Shown: positions 13,861-14,289 of the stretch, piece after piece
Position numbering within the stretch: position 1 is the first letter of the stretch
Layout of the letters: each line of letters opens with the position of its first letter
Source of the DNA: Desulfobacteraceae bacterium
GTDB taxonomy: Bacteria > Desulfobacterota > DSM-4660 > Desulfatiglandales > Desulfatiglandaceae
Length of the DNA stretch: 14,289 nucleotides
Assembly (NCBI GenBank): GCA_020349865.1
Contig: CP070700.1
Span: 1,146,645-1,160,933, forward strand
Direction of reading: 5' to 3'
The notes under the pieces: model-generated
The model's input: the letters and a program-made list of their open reading frames with translations, nothing else
What the model was told of the DNA's origin: nothing
The model's database searches: none
Program-made: the position numbers and the translations under genes

Positions 13861-14289
13861 TCAATCCCCGGAATCATCAGCTAATGTTGCGATTTTTTCA
13901 ATAAGTGAGGTGATTTTTGGCAATCGCGCTTGGCTCACGGGGTCAGGTGGCAAATGTCCTGGAAGAGATTCCAAAAAGGCCTCAGTTTTCAAAAAGCGTT
14001 GAAACGTCTGGGATAGAAATCTTTTCAAATCTGGGTCCGTATTTTTCACTTCATCTATCAACTCAATCCGTCCATCAATAATGGCTATTATATCTTCCAT
14101 ATCATGACTGGCTATGTAGTCACCCTTTCCACGACCGTAAAAGGCTTCGATCTTGGTGGCCATAAAATAGGGGGCGGTGGCAATGCGAATTTCCAGTCCT
14201 CCTTCCAAAGATATCTCTATCGCATTTTTGATGGCTGGTGAATACCATTTATTTGAAAATCCGAGGATTTTTTCATCAGTGGGCATAAC
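13861..14289 (-). CDS. C-terminal part of an AbiEii-like nucleotidyltransferase (partial)
   Basis: The frame ends with TGA at 13861-13863 and stays open to the window edge, so the 5' part is missing. The in-frame ATG at 14284-14286 need not be the start. The visible 141 residues include A-P-Y-F-M-A-T-K-I-E-A-F (38-49), G-R-G-K-G-D-Y (51-57) and S-H-D-M-E-D-I-I-A-I-I-D-G-R (60-73), which recall the K...R...D-L-x-D-I motifs of the AbiEii/DUF1814 nucleotidyltransferase family. That family includes toxins of type IV toxin-antitoxin and abortive infection systems, and many uncharacterised members. The G-S catalytic motif would lie off-window. Position next to the ssrA scar suggests a cargo gene of a genomic island. 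No partner antitoxin is visible downstream. Confidence 0.55.
   Translation of the reverse strand, partial: VMPTDEKILGFSNKWYSPAIKNAIEISLEGGLEIRIATAPYFMATKIEAFYGRGKGDYIASHDMEDIIAIIDGRIELIDEVKNTDPDLKRFLSQTFQRFLKTEAFLESLPGHLPPDPVSQARLPKITSLIEKIATLADDSGD

Noticed and set aside
1..14289. CRISPR array
   Set aside because: No regularly spaced repeats of 24-40 bases were seen anywhere in the window.

Overview
The window carries an almost complete Tad/Flp (tight adherence, type IVc) pilus locus on the + strand (658-13310). It runs from the pilin gene through secretin, pseudopilins, ATPases, inner-membrane platform and TPR lipoproteins. It is flanked on the left by about 650 bases of AT-rich non-coding DNA and on the right by what looks like the edge of an integrated genomic island. 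The gene order (flp, cpaA remnant, cpaB, cpaC, small lipoprotein, tadE, tadG, cpaE, cpaF, tadB, tadC, tadD, TPR/LytR_C), the moderate GC content, a REP-like palindrome of the GTCATTCCGG type and a tmRNA-type 3' end suggest a Gram-negative bacterium, most likely a deltaproteobacterium (Desulfobacterota). That placement is an inference from style; no taxonomic marker gene is present.

Layout. 1-657: AT-rich leader with a strong 13-bp hairpin, a doubtful 29-codon ORF and a plausible sigma-70-type promoter for flp. 658-828: Flp pilin. 829-1336: a gap holding two GC-rich terminator-like hairpins, a composite palindromic repeat and about 60 codons of the C-terminus of a TadV/CpaA prepilin peptidase whose front part is gone. 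1337-10535: cpaB, cpaC, small lipoprotein, tadE, tadG-like, cpaE/tadZ, cpaF/tadA, tadB and tadC, tightly spaced and mostly with good ribosome binding sites. 10623-13310: two TPR lipoproteins, the second with a C-terminal LytR_C-type domain. 13311-13860: a non-coding boundary with a 12-bp inverted repeat around the end of the last gene, a strong terminator, and a 25-base piece identical in style to the 3' end of tmRNA (ssrA) on the minus strand. 13861-14289: the C-terminal part of a minus-strand AbiEii-like nucleotidyltransferase that runs off the window.

How it works together. Flp is the fibre subunit. TadE and the TadG-like protein are pseudopilins or tip/anchor proteins. CpaF powers assembly on the TadB/TadC platform, and CpaE/TadZ places the machine in the cell. 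CpaC is the outer-membrane secretin, with CpaB as its periplasmic partner. The lipoproteins (small lipoprotein, TadD, TPR/LytR_C) probably support secretin assembly or link it to the envelope. The missing step is the prepilin peptidase: only its tail remains here, so pilin maturation would need a peptidase encoded elsewhere.

The most interesting points are the decayed cpaA, the ssrA attachment scar with helically phased repeats beside it, the hairpin-rich control region around flp, and the calcium-binding-like motif inside the TadG-like protein. I did not find a clearly new multi-gene system.
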